A DNA stretch of 64,000 nucleotides. Source: DATGPD01 sp041398565 (lineage in GTDB: Bacteria > Planctomycetota > UBA1135 > UBA2386). The stretch is from positions 806,001 to 870,000 of the forward strand of contig JAWKUN010000003.1 in NCBI GenBank assembly GCA_041398565.1, written 5' to 3'. The notes under the pieces are model-generated. The model searched no databases. It saw nothing but the letters and a program-made list of their open reading frames with translations, and was not told the origin of the DNA. Every line of letters begins with the position of its first letter. The first letter of the stretch is position 1. A program made the translations under genes and the position numbers. This document shows, piece after piece, positions 25,966 through 34,465 of the stretch.

Positions 25966-27018
25966 CTAGCGCTGCTTGCCGCGATCCCCGCTCTCGCCCT
26001 TGCTCTCGCCCTTGCTGTTTCCCTCTTTGCTGTCCTCGCCGCCGAGGAGGCCGCGCAACGCGCTCTGGCCCCCGGCTCGAGCGAACTGCTGCGCCACGAA
26101 AGCCAGCGACTCGTGCAGCGCGCTCGCCGCCAGACCGTCGCCCCACGAGTGGCCACCGCCGTCGATCTTGCGCCACGTATGTGGCACGTGGCGCGCCTCC
26201 AGCGACTCGTGCAGGAGTTCGTTGGTGAGGTGGAACTCGTAGCGGTCCTTGGTGCCGGCATCGAAGTAGATCGCCAGCTCGCGCAGCCGCTCCTCAGGCA
26301 GCTCCTCGGCCAGCGCCAGCGGGTTGCTCGCCTTCCACAGCTCGGGGTCGACGGGGTCGCCGAAGGTCTCCTTCAGCATCGGTGCCACCCACTGGCTGGT
26401 CATGACTTTCTTGAAGCGATCGGACAGCTTGTCCAGATCGGCGGGGAACAGCGCTGCCGAGTGTGTCGCCACCGTGCCGAACAGCTCGGGATGTTTGAAG
26501 GCGATGCGCATGGCGGCCATGCCGCCCATGCTCACGCCCATGAGCGCGCGCTTGCCCCGATCGGCTTCGACACGGTAGGTGGCGTCGACGTGCTGCAGCA
26601 GGTCTTGCTCGATGAGGTCCTCGCCGCGGCCGCCGTCCTTGCCGTTGATGTAGAACGTGTTGCGACCCGGTGACGGGCACACGAGCACCAGCTCGGGCAC
26701 GTCGCCGGAGCCGATCATGTCGTCGAGCGCCTGGCTACCACCGCGTTCGTGGAAGCGCATGTGGTCCTCCCACATCCCGTGCAGCCAGATCACCAGAGGG
26801 TACTTCTTGTCCTTGTTCTCCTCTGCCGCGTAGCCGTTGGGCAGGTAGATGCCGTACGGCACCTTGCGCCCCATGGCGGCGCTGTCGAATTCGTGCGTGG
26901 TGTAGGAGCCGTGCACCAGCTTGGGCGGCGGCACGTTGCCTCGCCGCCGTTGGCCGGGGCTCGCGCAGGCGAGGCCGAACGCGACGAGACCGAGGGAGAA
27001 GAGCTGCTGGGTCCGCAT
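25966..27018 (-). CDS. Secreted esterase (alpha/beta hydrolase, esterase D-like)
   Basis: 350 residues from ATG 27018 with an N-terminal signal that ends in LGLAC, so it may be a lipoprotein. The segment YPLVIWLHGMWEDHM carries the oxyanion-region HG motif, the nucleophile elbow is GVSMGG (serine near residue 166), an Asp in FDAGTKDRY and a His in DGGGHSWGD complete a plausible triad. This matches the putative esterase family that includes esterase D and feruloyl-esterase-like proteins. It would cleave ester bonds outside the cytoplasm. The C-terminal ~30 residues are a charged Gly/Lys/Glu tail. It is transcribed away from the folC-type gene. Confidence 0.85.
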   Translation of the reverse strand: MRTQQLFSLGLVAFGLACASPGQRRRGNVPPPKLVHGSYTTHEFDSAAMGRKVPYGIYLPNGYAAEENKDKKYPLVIWLHGMWEDHMRFHERGGSQALDDMIGSGDVPELVLVCPSPGRNTFYINGKDGGRGEDLIEQDLLQHVDATYRVEADRGKRALMGVSMGGMAAMRIAFKHPELFGTVATHSAALFPADLDKLSDRFKKVMTSQWVAPMLKETFGDPVDPELWKASNPLALAEELPEERLRELAIYFDAGTKDRYEFHLTNELLHESLEARHVPHTWRKIDGGGHSWGDGLAASALHESLAFVAQQFARAGGQSALRGLLGGEDSKEGNSKGESKGESGDRGKQR

Positions 27019-27127
27019 GTCTGCCAGACTCTATCCCTGGCGGCGGCGGGTGGCAGGGTATGGCGAGGAATGCCCGGCGTGCGGTTGCCGCTGCCTCGCC
27101 ACCGCTACGCTTGCGTCCACACCTGCC

Positions 27128-28444
27128 GTGACTGCTGCCGACCCGAGTCGACCGGCGGCCGAGCGCATCCTGGCTCTGGTCGCTCCCCTCACCAACTACG
27201 AGCGCACCCGCAGCGATCGGCCGCGGTGGTCGCTGGCCAACATCCGCGCCCTGCTGCGGCGGCCGGGTGCGACGCGCCCGTCTGCCAAGGCCGTGCAAGT
27301 GGGGGGCTCGAAGGGCAAGGGAACCACGGCGCTCTACGTCGCTGCCCTGGGGCGGGCTCTCGGACTGCGCACCGGCGTCTATCTGTCGCCGCACGTCGAC
27401 GACGTCACCGAGCGGGTGCAGGTCGACGGCCGGTCGCCGGCCGTGCTCGTCGACGTGGTGGCCGAGGTGGTCGCCTTCGCCGAGCGGGCGCAGCTGCCGG
27501 CGGTGAGCTTCTTCGAGGTGATGACCGCGGCAGCCGTGGAGTGCTTCGCGCGCGAAGGCGTCGGTCTGGCGGTGTACGAGGTCGGGCTTGGCGGTCGTCT
27601 CGACGCCACCACCGCCATCGGCGTCGACCTCTCGATCGTCACCAACGTGGAGCTCGAGCACACCGAGCTGCTCGGCGACACCGAGGTGGCGATCGCCGGC
27701 GAGAAGGCGCACGTCGTGCGGCGCGCCACGCCGGCCATCACCGGCGCCACCGGCGACGCGTTGGCGGTGATCGCGGCACGTGCCCGCGCCGTCAGCGCGC
27801 CGCTGCGCGTGCTGGGGCACGACCTCGTCGTGGAGGCCGAGGCGGTCGGCGCGCGCGGCTTCGCTGGCACGATCGTCGACCGCGGCGAACGCCTGCCGTT
27901 CGCCCTGCCCGAGGCGGCGGGCTTCGAACTGCCGGCGCTGGCGATGGCCGTCGCTGCCCTGCGCACGCTCCATCCGGAGCTGGGTCCGGCGCTGGGCGCG
28001 GCGCTGACGCCGGTGCGCTTTCGCCCGCCCCTGCCGGCGCGTTTCGAACGCGTCGTTCGCGCCGAGGGTGTCTATTTCATCGACGCCGCGCACACCGAGG
28101 GCTCGTTGCGGGCCACTGCCGCCGAGGCGGCGCGGGCGGCGCCGGGGCACCGGTTCGCGGTGCTGTTCGCGTCGGCGGCCGGCAAACGCTGGCAGCTCGG
28201 TTTGAGCCAGCTGGCTCCGATCGTCGATACGTTGTACGTGACGACCCTCGAAGGAACGGCGAGCGAGAGCCCCGACGCGATCTGCGCCTGCGCGCGCGGT
28301 CTCGGTCTGGCGGCGCATGCCGTCGCGGACAGCGCGTCGGGTCTCGACGCGTTGCGCCGGCACCCGGGGCCCTGGCTGGTGACGGGGTCCTTCTATCTGG
28401 CCGGCCAGGCGCGGCGCCTGCTGGGGGTCGACGTCCGCGCGTGA
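27128..28444 (+). CDS. folC: Folylpolyglutamate/dihydrofolate synthase
   Basis: The GTG at 27128 gives 438 residues, a normal length; the frame further upstream is not protein-like. Residues 59-67 carry the ATP loop (VGGSKGKGTT), and residues ~88-100 read YLSPHVDDVTERVQV. GLAVYEVGLGGRLDATTAIG, then TNVELEHTELLG, are strong family signatures of Mur-ligase-like FolC. It adds glutamate to folates and/or dihydropteroate, in the cytoplasm. The C-terminal domain is somewhat degenerate (it keeps FIDAAHTEGSLRAT). It starts 110 bp from the divergent esterase and is followed after 7 bp by the gene at 28452, so those two form an operon. Confidence 0.9.
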   Translation: MTAADPSRPAAERILALVAPLTNYERTRSDRPRWSLANIRALLRRPGATRPSAKAVQVGGSKGKGTTALYVAALGRALGLRTGVYLSPHVDDVTERVQVDGRSPAVLVDVVAEVVAFAERAQLPAVSFFEVMTAAAVECFAREGVGLAVYEVGLGGRLDATTAIGVDLSIVTNVELEHTELLGDTEVAIAGEKAHVVRRATPAITGATGDALAVIAARARAVSAPLRVLGHDLVVEAEAVGARGFAGTIVDRGERLPFALPEAAGFELPALAMAVAALRTLHPELGPALGAALTPVRFRPPLPARFERVVRAEGVYFIDAAHTEGSLRATAAEAARAAPGHRFAVLFASAAGKRWQLGLSQLAPIVDTLYVTTLEGTASESPDAICACARGLGLAAHAVADSASGLDALRRHPGPWLVTGSFYLAGQARRLLGVDVRA

Positions 28445-28451
28445 TGCGACC

Positions 28452-29000
28452 ATGACCAGCGAAGAACCAGAGCAGAACGACAACGCCACGGCGACCCTCG
28501 TCGAGGACGTGTTCGTCACCGATTGCTTCCTCGTCAAGGGGCGGCTCACCAACAAGTTCCAGCGGCTGGCGCGCATGCTCGAGGACCACGAGCGCGCCTA
28601 CCTGTCGGTGGAGGACGCGGTCCTCGCGTCGCTGCGCGGGCCCGAAGTGATTCGCACGCCCCGCGTGCTCATCAACCAGAAGGAGCTGGTGTTCGCGCAC
28701 GAACTCATCGACGTCGCCGGCGACGACGCCCAACGCCGGTTGGCGGCGAACGACAAGTCGGTGCGCATCCGCGGCTTCTACAACGGCTCGGTGCAGATCG
28801 AGCTGTCGGGCAACGTCGAGCCGGGCGCCTACGAACCGAGGCGGGGCAACCGGCGCAACTACTTCATCATGGCGAGCCCGGTCGTGCGCGGCATCAACTT
28901 CGAGGAGAACCCCGAACTCGAGCTGCTGCGCAAGCTGAGCTACGCGATCGTCCGCAAGGACCGCCTGGCCTACATCTACGACTTCAGCGGCGGCGCTTGA
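28452..29000 (+). CDS. Small cytoplasmic protein of unknown function
   Basis: 182 residues. No signal peptide or membrane segment. The first 12 residues are acidic; the middle has a pattern of strands and helices (FVTDCFLVKGRLTNKFQRLA, VRIRGFYNGSVQIELSGN), and the N-terminal half resembles short planctomycete proteins with a conserved DYFLVKG-like motif. I do not know a function. It starts 7 bp after folC and is presumably co-transcribed with it. Confidence 0.65.
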   Translation: MTSEEPEQNDNATATLVEDVFVTDCFLVKGRLTNKFQRLARMLEDHERAYLSVEDAVLASLRGPEVIRTPRVLINQKELVFAHELIDVAGDDAQRRLAANDKSVRIRGFYNGSVQIELSGNVEPGAYEPRRGNRRNYFIMASPVVRGINFEENPELELLRKLSYAIVRKDRLAYIYDFSGGA

Positions 29001-29039
29001 GCTCGCCTGCGGGACGGAACGTCCCGGGCGCCAGCCTGG

Positions 29040-30062
29040 CTAGCGCATCAGGATGACCGCGCCGCGCGACGTCGTGTACGGGCCGAACTCGGCAGTGGGG
29101 CCGAACGTCGCCCAGTTGTAGGCGTAGTTCATCAGGCCGAAGTCGCCGACGCTCGCGCCGACGCTGTTGGTCATCACCAGGCCCAGCGGCGTCGATCCGG
29201 AGTGCGCCGCCTGCACGAACACGGTCTGCGGCCGGCCGCTGATGTTCGGCAGGCTCGCCTGCAGCAGCGCGTTGCCCTGGCCGTCGGTGGGCAGGGTCAG
29301 CGACAGCAGGGGGTCGACGCCGAGGTAGCAGTTGGTCATGCCGAGGAAGGTGAGGTCGAAGGGCAGCAGGGCGGCGCCGAACAGCGTGTGGTTCTCGCCA
29401 CCGATGAAGTACACCGCCTGACTGTTCGCCGGCCCGCCCGAGAGCCGGAAGTCCAAGTTGACGATCCCGCCCGATACGGACGGCACGACGCTGAGGGTCG
29501 ACGAGGCGCAGCCGGCGATGCCGGTCGCCGCCAGGTAGGGACTCGTCGCCGTCAGGTTGATGGCATCGGTGTTGAGGCCGCTCAGGGTGCGCGGCGCCGC
29601 CTCCGTCTGCACGTCGACCTGCACGATGAGGTGCGGACCGACGAACAGGAAAGGCGCTGCGCCGGGGATCCACATCGCCGGATCCAGGTTGCCACTCACC
29701 GGCGCCGGCCAGTTGACCGGCTGCAGGGGCAGGAAGGTGGTGGGGGCGGAGCTGAGGTTGTTGGCGAAGACGTTGGAGAACCCCGACGCGTTCATCGGCG
29801 TGTTGTCGAGCACCACCTCGATGGTGTGCGTGAACCCGGTGGACGCGGCCCCCGAGTCGTACCGCCAACCCATCTGCGAGACGACGGTGCCGACCGGCAG
29901 GTTCTGTCCGTGGTACCAGGTCTGCATGAAGGACTTGGTGCGCGCCGACGGCAAGAAGTTGGCGCCGGGCGCGAACGAATCACGGTAGATCTTGGGCGCG
30001 GTGAACGAGCTCTGCGCCAGGATGGACGGGGCGAGAGCCGCGACGAGAAAGAGCTTGCGCAT
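29040..30062 (-). CDS. Secreted protein with planctomycete-type C-terminal domain
   Basis: 340 residues from ATG 30062 with a signal peptide (residues 1-17). Residues ~20-190 are a beta-rich domain; the last ~85 residues carry LPFDLTFLGMTNCYLGVDP followed by LPTDGQGNALLQASLPN and end in ASVGDFGLMNYAYNW-type text. The C-terminal ~85 residues are of the kind shared with the kelch-like protein and the frameshifted remnant at 16950-17295, and may act in sorting to the surface. Function of the N-terminal part is unknown. It is read against the folC operon, converging 39 bp from the gene at 29000. Confidence 0.75.
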   Translation of the reverse strand: MRKLFLVAALAPSILAQSSFTAPKIYRDSFAPGANFLPSARTKSFMQTWYHGQNLPVGTVVSQMGWRYDSGAASTGFTHTIEVVLDNTPMNASGFSNVFANNLSSAPTTFLPLQPVNWPAPVSGNLDPAMWIPGAAPFLFVGPHLIVQVDVQTEAAPRTLSGLNTDAINLTATSPYLAATGIAGCASSTLSVVPSVSGGIVNLDFRLSGGPANSQAVYFIGGENHTLFGAALLPFDLTFLGMTNCYLGVDPLLSLTLPTDGQGNALLQASLPNISGRPQTVFVQAAHSGSTPLGLVMTNSVGASVGDFGLMNYAYNWATFGPTAEFGPYTTSRGAVILMR

Positions 30063-30231
30063 GGGAATGCCCGAGAGGAGAGGAAGGCTCCGCGTCCGGT
30101 CGACGCGGGCCGGAAGACGGCTTGCGAGGGGCAAGATACGTCATCCGGCCCCGACCCGTCTTCCCCGGGCAACTCCGGTCGCCGCCGCGGCGCCGAGTGC
30201 GCGCGCTGCCGCCTCCGTCGGGACCGGCGGT

Positions 30232-30657
30232 TCAGCGGGCTTGCCGCAGGGCCACCACCGCCATCACCTCCTGGCCGATCCCTTCGATCGCGAGGTGCGC
30301 GTCGGCGAGGTCGCGCTCGGCGCCCTCGACCGCCGCCACCAAATCGTCGCACCGCACGCGCAGCGCCGTGGGGGCGACGTGGCCGAGCGCCAAGTGGTGC
30401 CAGACCTCGCGCGAAGCCTCTTCCAACTGGCTCTGCAACGCGTGCAGGCTCTCGCGCATGCGCGTCGCCTCGTCGCGGTAGCGCCGGCGGAGGTCCAGCA
30501 GGTGCAGCAAGCTCATCTCGCACTCGCCGCGCGCCGGGTCGGTGCGCGGCTGGTCGTAGCCGTCTGCCTCGCGGCGCACCAGCTTCGGGGCCGGCTGGTG
30601 CAGGCAGCGCCTGGATGCCGGCGTCACGGGGGAGCGAAGGGGAGAGGGCAAGTTCAT
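30232..30657 (-). CDS. Coiled-coil/helical protein of unknown function
   Basis: 141 residues from the ATG at 30657; the frame continues upstream but without a believable start. Residues ~45-130 are almost entirely helical with heptad-like spacing (MSLLHLLDLRRRYRDEATRM, ALQSQLEEASREVWHHLALG), suggesting a coiled coil. No family recognised. It is divergent from the DUF2752 gene (110-bp shared upstream region), so both may be driven from one regulatory area. Confidence 0.6.
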   Translation of the reverse strand: MNLPSPLRSPVTPASRRCLHQPAPKLVRREADGYDQPRTDPARGECEMSLLHLLDLRRRYRDEATRMRESLHALQSQLEEASREVWHHLALGHVAPTALRVRCDDLVAAVEGAERDLADAHLAIEGIGQEVMAVVALRQAR

Positions 30658-30767
30658 GACGGTCACTCGGGTAGATCGACGGTGCCCGAGGTTAGGTCGA
30701 ATTGTGAAGATCGAACGGCCGGGCGTACGAAGACATCGCCTCGCCGCCGCCGTCCGCCCGCCCAGGG

Positions 30768-31235
30768 GTGCTACCCTCGCGCGCGGTGACGACATTCGTT
30801 CCCGTCCGCGAGGGGCCGCTGCCATGGTGGCTCGACCGCGCTCTCGCCGCCACCGTCGTGCTGTCCGCCGCCCTGGTGGTGGCGGCGTTGCTGGCGGTGG
30901 AGCCCGATGCGCGCGGCTACGGCACCCACGAGCAATTGGGCCTGCGTCCTTGTGGTTGGCCGGAGCACTACGGGATGCCGTGCCCCACGTGCGGGGTCAC
31001 GACCGCGGCCTGCTACCTGGTGCACCTGCATCCGTGGCAAGCGCTGGTGACGCAGCCGTTCGGTGCCGCGCTGGCTGCGGTGGGGATCGTCCTGGCGTGC
31101 GTCGCGGCGCTGGACCTGGTGCGCGGGCGCGCCTTCGCCGTGCGCGCGTACCGCTTCAGGATGGCGACCTGGGTGGTTGCAGGCACGGCGCTGCTCCTGG
31201 TCTCGTGGTGGTACAAGGCGAAGGCCGGCGGCTGA
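30768..31235 (+). CDS. DUF2752 membrane protein
   Basis: 155 residues (GTG at 30768; GTG at 30786 is an alternative). Three hydrophobic segments (~25-45, ~95-115, ~130-148) flank the DUF2752 signature, a short loop with CPTCGVTTA after HYGMPC. DUF2752 proteins are small membrane proteins of unknown function. The gene is odd at its end: the last ~14 codons (LLLVSWWYKAKAGG) and the bases after the stop are duplicated 119 bp downstream, beside a broken copy of the structured repeat. Confidence 0.8.
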   Translation: MLPSRAVTTFVPVREGPLPWWLDRALAATVVLSAALVVAALLAVEPDARGYGTHEQLGLRPCGWPEHYGMPCPTCGVTTAACYLVHLHPWQALVTQPFGAALAAVGIVLACVAALDLVRGRAFAVRAYRFRMATWVVAGTALLLVSWWYKAKAGG

Positions 31236-31392
31236 AGCGGCGGTCGGCGCCGCCGTCGTGGAAGCTCCGGCGACGCTCTTTCAGCGCGGCCGGGGCCGCA
31301 ACCAAAGGCTTGCTCCTGGTCTCGTGGTGGTACAAGGCGAAGGCCGGCGGCTGAAGCGGCGGTCGGCGCCGCCGTCGTGGAAGCTCCGGCGA
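31192..31392 (+). repeat. 82-bp direct duplication of the DUF2752 gene tail
   Basis: Bases 31192-31273 (end of the DUF2752 gene plus ~38 bp beyond its stop) are repeated without visible change at 31311-31392. Between them lies the right-end fragment of the structured repeat (31283-31310), which stops inside the P3 hairpin where the second copy of the gene tail begins. Both carry GGAAGCTCC, also present in the core of the repeat, which may be the point of recombination. Confidence 0.85.
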
Positions 31393-31428
31393 TTCGCGCG
31401 TGGCGCGAGGATTCGCGGCACTTGCAGC
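31283..31428 (-). repeat. Structured repeat, locus B, broken copy
   Basis: Read on the minus strand, 31428-31391 is the left end (CTGCAAGTGCCGCGAATC and on to GCGCGAATC), then the sequence switches to the duplicated DUF2752 gene tail, and resumes at 31310-31283 with half of hairpin P3 and the outer-stem 3' strand. The helix carrying GTCGGCGC is missing. It therefore looks like a full copy whose centre was replaced by gene-tail DNA. Confidence 0.65.
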
Positions 31429-31430
31429 CC

Positions 31431-31616
31431 AACGCGGCCGGGGCCGCAACCAAAGGCTTGGTTGCGGTCGGCGCTTCGCGCCGACCAGAAGGGGCCCCGG
31501 CCACTTTGTTGCTCGGAGCTTCCAGTGCCGCTGGAAACAAGCGAGTTGGGCGCGATGGCAAGCGGAACGGCATCGCGGAATTCGCGCGTGGCGCGAGGAT
31601 TCGCGGCACTTGCAGC
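31431..31616 (-). repeat. Structured ~186-bp repeat, locus B, complete copy
   Basis: Minus-oriented; its left end abuts the rsgA stop codon at 31617. The outer stem is GGCCGGGGCC (31436-31445) with GGCCCCGGCC (31493-31502); inside lie GCAACCAA/TTGGTTGC (31446-31465) and GTCGGCGC/GCGCCGAC (31467-31485, loop TTC). The primary sequence of the outer stem and of the CAACC hairpin differs from loci A and C, but the pairing is perfect, and the GTCGGCGC hairpin is unchanged. Confidence 0.85.
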
Positions 31617-32531
31617 TCAGCCGCGCGCCTCGTGCCGCACCACCTCCTCGAACAGAAGGTGGTAGCTGCGCAGGCGGCTCTGGTGCACGTGGCCGCGCAC
31701 GGCGCAGTCGGGCTCGTCGCGATGCGAGCAGTTGCGGTAGGCGCAGCCGCCCGCGCACGCCGCGACGTCCCGGAAGTAGAAGGCGATCTCTTGCGTGTTG
31801 ACGCCCCACAGGGCGAAGGCGCGCACTCCCGGCGTGTCGATCACGTGGCCTCCGCCGGGCAGCGGCACGAGTTCGGCGCGGGTCGTGGTGTGCTGCCCCT
31901 GCCGCAGTTTGCCCAGGGCGCCGACGCGCAGGTCGGTGCCGGGAACCAGCGTGTTCACCAGCGTCGACTTGCCCGCTCCCGACGGGCCGCACAGCACGGT
32001 GGTGCCGGCGTGGATGTGCGTGCGCAACGCATCCAGGCTGTCGCTCGTGATGTGGCCGGGTGCCGTGCTGGTGGTGTAGGCCTGGTAGCCGAGATCGCGG
32101 TAGATCTGCAGCCATGCTGCCGCCTCGCCCTTCTTGTCACGGTCGAGCTTGGTGAGCACCACCACCGCCGTGAGTCGATCGCGCTCGCATGCTGCGAGGA
32201 TGCGGTCGACGAGGAGAGGATCGAACGGTGGCTCGCGCACCGGCATGACGACGAGCACGAGGTCGACGTTGGCGGCGATCACCTGTTCGCGGTCCTCCTC
32301 GCCGGCGGCCCTCCGGGCCAGGCGGTTGCGTCGAGGCCGCACCGCGTCGATGGCGCTGCCTTCGGCGTCGGCGGCGAGCGTCACGTCGACTCGATCGCCG
32401 GGCGCCAGCGGCCGCTTCTCCCTGCTCGCGCCCTCGAACAGGCGGCCGCGCAGGGGCAAGCGGTGCACGGCACCGTCGACTTCGACGTGCGCGCACTTGG
32501 CGTCGATGCTGAGGACGAGGCCGACCGTCAT
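31617..32531 (-). CDS. rsgA: Ribosome small-subunit-dependent GTPase A
   Basis: 304 residues. Late 30S assembly GTPase with the circularly permuted G motifs: G4 TKLD at 127-130 precedes G1 GPSGAGKST at 182-190 and G3 DTPG at 232-235. An OB-like N-terminal domain covers residues 1-75. A zinc finger follows, with Cys263, Cys268, His270 and Cys276. This ordering is diagnostic for RsgA/YjeQ. The gene starts 111 bp from gluQ, which is divergent. Its stop codon lies immediately next to the structured repeat, so the element would be within its 3' untranslated region. Confidence 0.95.
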   Translation of the reverse strand: MTVGLVLSIDAKCAHVEVDGAVHRLPLRGRLFEGASREKRPLAPGDRVDVTLAADAEGSAIDAVRPRRNRLARRAAGEEDREQVIAANVDLVLVVMPVREPPFDPLLVDRILAACERDRLTAVVVLTKLDRDKKGEAAAWLQIYRDLGYQAYTTSTAPGHITSDSLDALRTHIHAGTTVLCGPSGAGKSTLVNTLVPGTDLRVGALGKLRQGQHTTTRAELVPLPGGGHVIDTPGVRAFALWGVNTQEIAFYFRDVAACAGGCAYRNCSHRDEPDCAVRGHVHQSRLRSYHLLFEEVVRHEARG

Positions 32532-32642
32532 GCGGCCGGCAAGTCATAGCCGGCGCGCCCCCCGGAGTCAGCGGCTCGCCGCGCCGGTCGTGGGGAACGC
32601 GGAAACCGTGCGGCCGCCGCGCCGGCGGCGTAGTGTGCCGGC

Positions 32643-33563
32643 ATGGCCGTCGTCGGCCGACTCGCCCCCAGCCCCACCGGCGTCCTCCACCTCGGCAACG
32701 CCCGCACCTTCCTGCTGGCGTGGCTCAGCGTGCGTGCGCGCGGTGGGCGTCTGTTGCTCCGCATCGAGGACATCGACGGGCCACGCGTCAAGGCGGACGC
32801 CGAGCACCAGGTGCTCGCCGATCTGCGTTGGCTCGGCCTCGACTGGGACGGTGAGCCCGTGCGGCAGACCGATCGGCTGCCGCTGTATGCCGAAGCCTGT
32901 TCGGGGCTCCTCGCCGCCGGCCGGGCCTACCCGTGCGTGTGCTCGCGCAAGGAGGTCGAGGAGGCGGCGTCGGCGCCGCACGAGCCCGACCTCGATGGTC
33001 CGGTCTACGCCGGCACCTGTGCCGGTCTCTTCCACGACCTCGCGGACGCCCGCGCCCGCAGCGGTCGACAGGCTGCCGTGCGCTTCCGCGTCGACGTCGG
33101 CGCGGTGCCGTTCGCCGACCGGGTGCGCGGACCGCAGACCGGACGCATCCGCGGCGACTTCGTGATCCAGAAGCGGGACGGCGGCCCCGCCTACCAGCTC
33201 GCGGTGGTGGTCGACGACGCGGCGCAAGGGGTCACCGAAGTGTTGCGCGGGGACGACCTGCTGCCGTCGACGCCACGCCAGCTGCTGCTGTGCCGAGCGC
33301 TCGCGCTCGACCCGCCGGCGTACGCGCACGTGCCGCTGGTGGTCGGCCCCGATGGCCTGCGCCTGGCCAAGCGGCACGGCGACACGTCGCTCGCCGCGTT
33401 CCGGGCGAGCGGAGTCCGGCCGGAGCAAGTCGTGGGCTATCTGGCGCACACGTGCGGCGTGGGGCCGGTGGGCGGCGAGTGCATGCCCCGGGACCTGCTG
33501 CCACGCTTCGACCTCGCCCGTGTGCCCCGCGCCCCGGTCGACGGCACCCGCCGTCCCTGGTGA
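32643..33563 (+). CDS. gluQ: Glutamyl-Q tRNA(Asp) synthetase
   Basis: 306 residues. Related to the catalytic domain of glutamyl-tRNA synthetase, it attaches glutamate to queuosine in tRNA(Asp). The HIGH-like motif is HLGN (16-19) in GRLAPSPTGVLHLGNA; RIEDIDGPR follows near residue 41; a zinc site is formed by Cys-x-Cys in YPCVCSRKE and a distant Cys in YAGTCAG; the KMSKS-like loop is LRLAKRHGD near 240. The anticodon-binding domain is absent, which separates it from GltX. Length and zinc site fit GluQ. It starts a plus-strand run through to 37919. Confidence 0.93.
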   Translation: MAVVGRLAPSPTGVLHLGNARTFLLAWLSVRARGGRLLLRIEDIDGPRVKADAEHQVLADLRWLGLDWDGEPVRQTDRLPLYAEACSGLLAAGRAYPCVCSRKEVEEAASAPHEPDLDGPVYAGTCAGLFHDLADARARSGRQAAVRFRVDVGAVPFADRVRGPQTGRIRGDFVIQKRDGGPAYQLAVVVDDAAQGVTEVLRGDDLLPSTPRQLLLCRALALDPPAYAHVPLVVGPDGLRLAKRHGDTSLAAFRASGVRPEQVVGYLAHTCGVGPVGGECMPRDLLPRFDLARVPRAPVDGTRRPW

Positions 33564-33673
33564 CGCGAGCGACGGCAATACCTGACTGCGCACTCTCCAG
33601 CTTCGGATCCGGCGTCGGGGGCGCCGGTCGAGAGCGAGTTGTGCGGGAACGTCGCGGGGCTACTGTCGGCGGC

Positions 33674-34465
33674 GTGTCCGAATCGCAGGTGATCGTCTCG
33701 ACCAAGAACCCGATCGTCGGGCGTTTCCGCGACGCCGGCACCGGCCGGGCCGGTGAAGCGATGCTGGTCGAAGGCCCCAAGCTGATAGCCGAAGCGCTGG
33801 CGGCCGGCCTGGATCCGGTCGAGGCCGTGTTCGACGTGACGCGAGGCGACGTGCACGGCGAGCTGCTCGATGCCTTGCGTGGCCGCGGCGCCGACGTCCA
33901 CGCCTGCGCCGACACCGTGTGCGCAAGGCTGTCGTTCGTGACCACGCCGCAGGGGGTGGCGGCGGTGTTCCGCCGCCCCACCTTCGCCGACGCGCGCTTG
34001 CTCGGGCCGGGGCCGGCGCTGGTGGTGATCGCCGCCGGGGTCAAGGATCCCGGCAACCTCGGTGCATTGCTGCGCGCTGCCGAGGCGGCCGGAGCGACCG
34101 GCCTGGTGGCCCTGCGCGGTGGCGCCGACGTGTTCCGCGAGAAGGCAGTGCGCGGCGCTGCCGGCAGCACGTTCCGGCTGCCGACGCGTAACGGAGTGGC
34201 GGTCGAGGACGCACTGGCGTTCGTGGCACACCACGACCTGGCGTTGTTCGTCGCCGACGAGCAGGGCGACTGCGACTACCTCGACGTCGATCTCCGTCGC
34301 CCCTGTGCCCTCGTCGTCGGTGGCGAGGGCGAGGGGATCCCGGCAGAGGTCGCAGCCCGGGCCAGCGCGCGCCTGCGGGTGCCTATGCGAGGCGCGGTCG
34401 ACAGTTTGAACGTGGCGGTCGCCGCGGGCGTCCTCCTGTACGAGGCGCGGAGGCAGCGGCGGTGA
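33674..34465 (+). CDS. SpoU/TrmH-family RNA 2'-O-methyltransferase
   Basis: 263 residues from GTG 33674 (chosen because the frame further upstream belongs to the antisense pattern of gluQ). Residues ~1-95 form the SpoU substrate-binding domain (VSTKNPIVGRFRDAGTG). Residues ~105-255 form the knotted methyltransferase with VVIAAGVKDPGNLGALLRAA (motif 1), VVGGEGEGIP (motif 2) and VPMRGAVDSLNVAVAAGVLL (motif 3). It methylates the 2'-hydroxyl of rRNA or tRNA with AdoMet; the exact target is not readable, and RlmB or TrmH are both possible. It ends in a 4-bp overlap with rarA. Confidence 0.9.
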   Translation: MSESQVIVSTKNPIVGRFRDAGTGRAGEAMLVEGPKLIAEALAAGLDPVEAVFDVTRGDVHGELLDALRGRGADVHACADTVCARLSFVTTPQGVAAVFRRPTFADARLLGPGPALVVIAAGVKDPGNLGALLRAAEAAGATGLVALRGGADVFREKAVRGAAGSTFRLPTRNGVAVEDALAFVAHHDLALFVADEQGDCDYLDVDLRRPCALVVGGEGEGIPAEVAARASARLRVPMRGAVDSLNVAVAAGVLLYEARRQRR

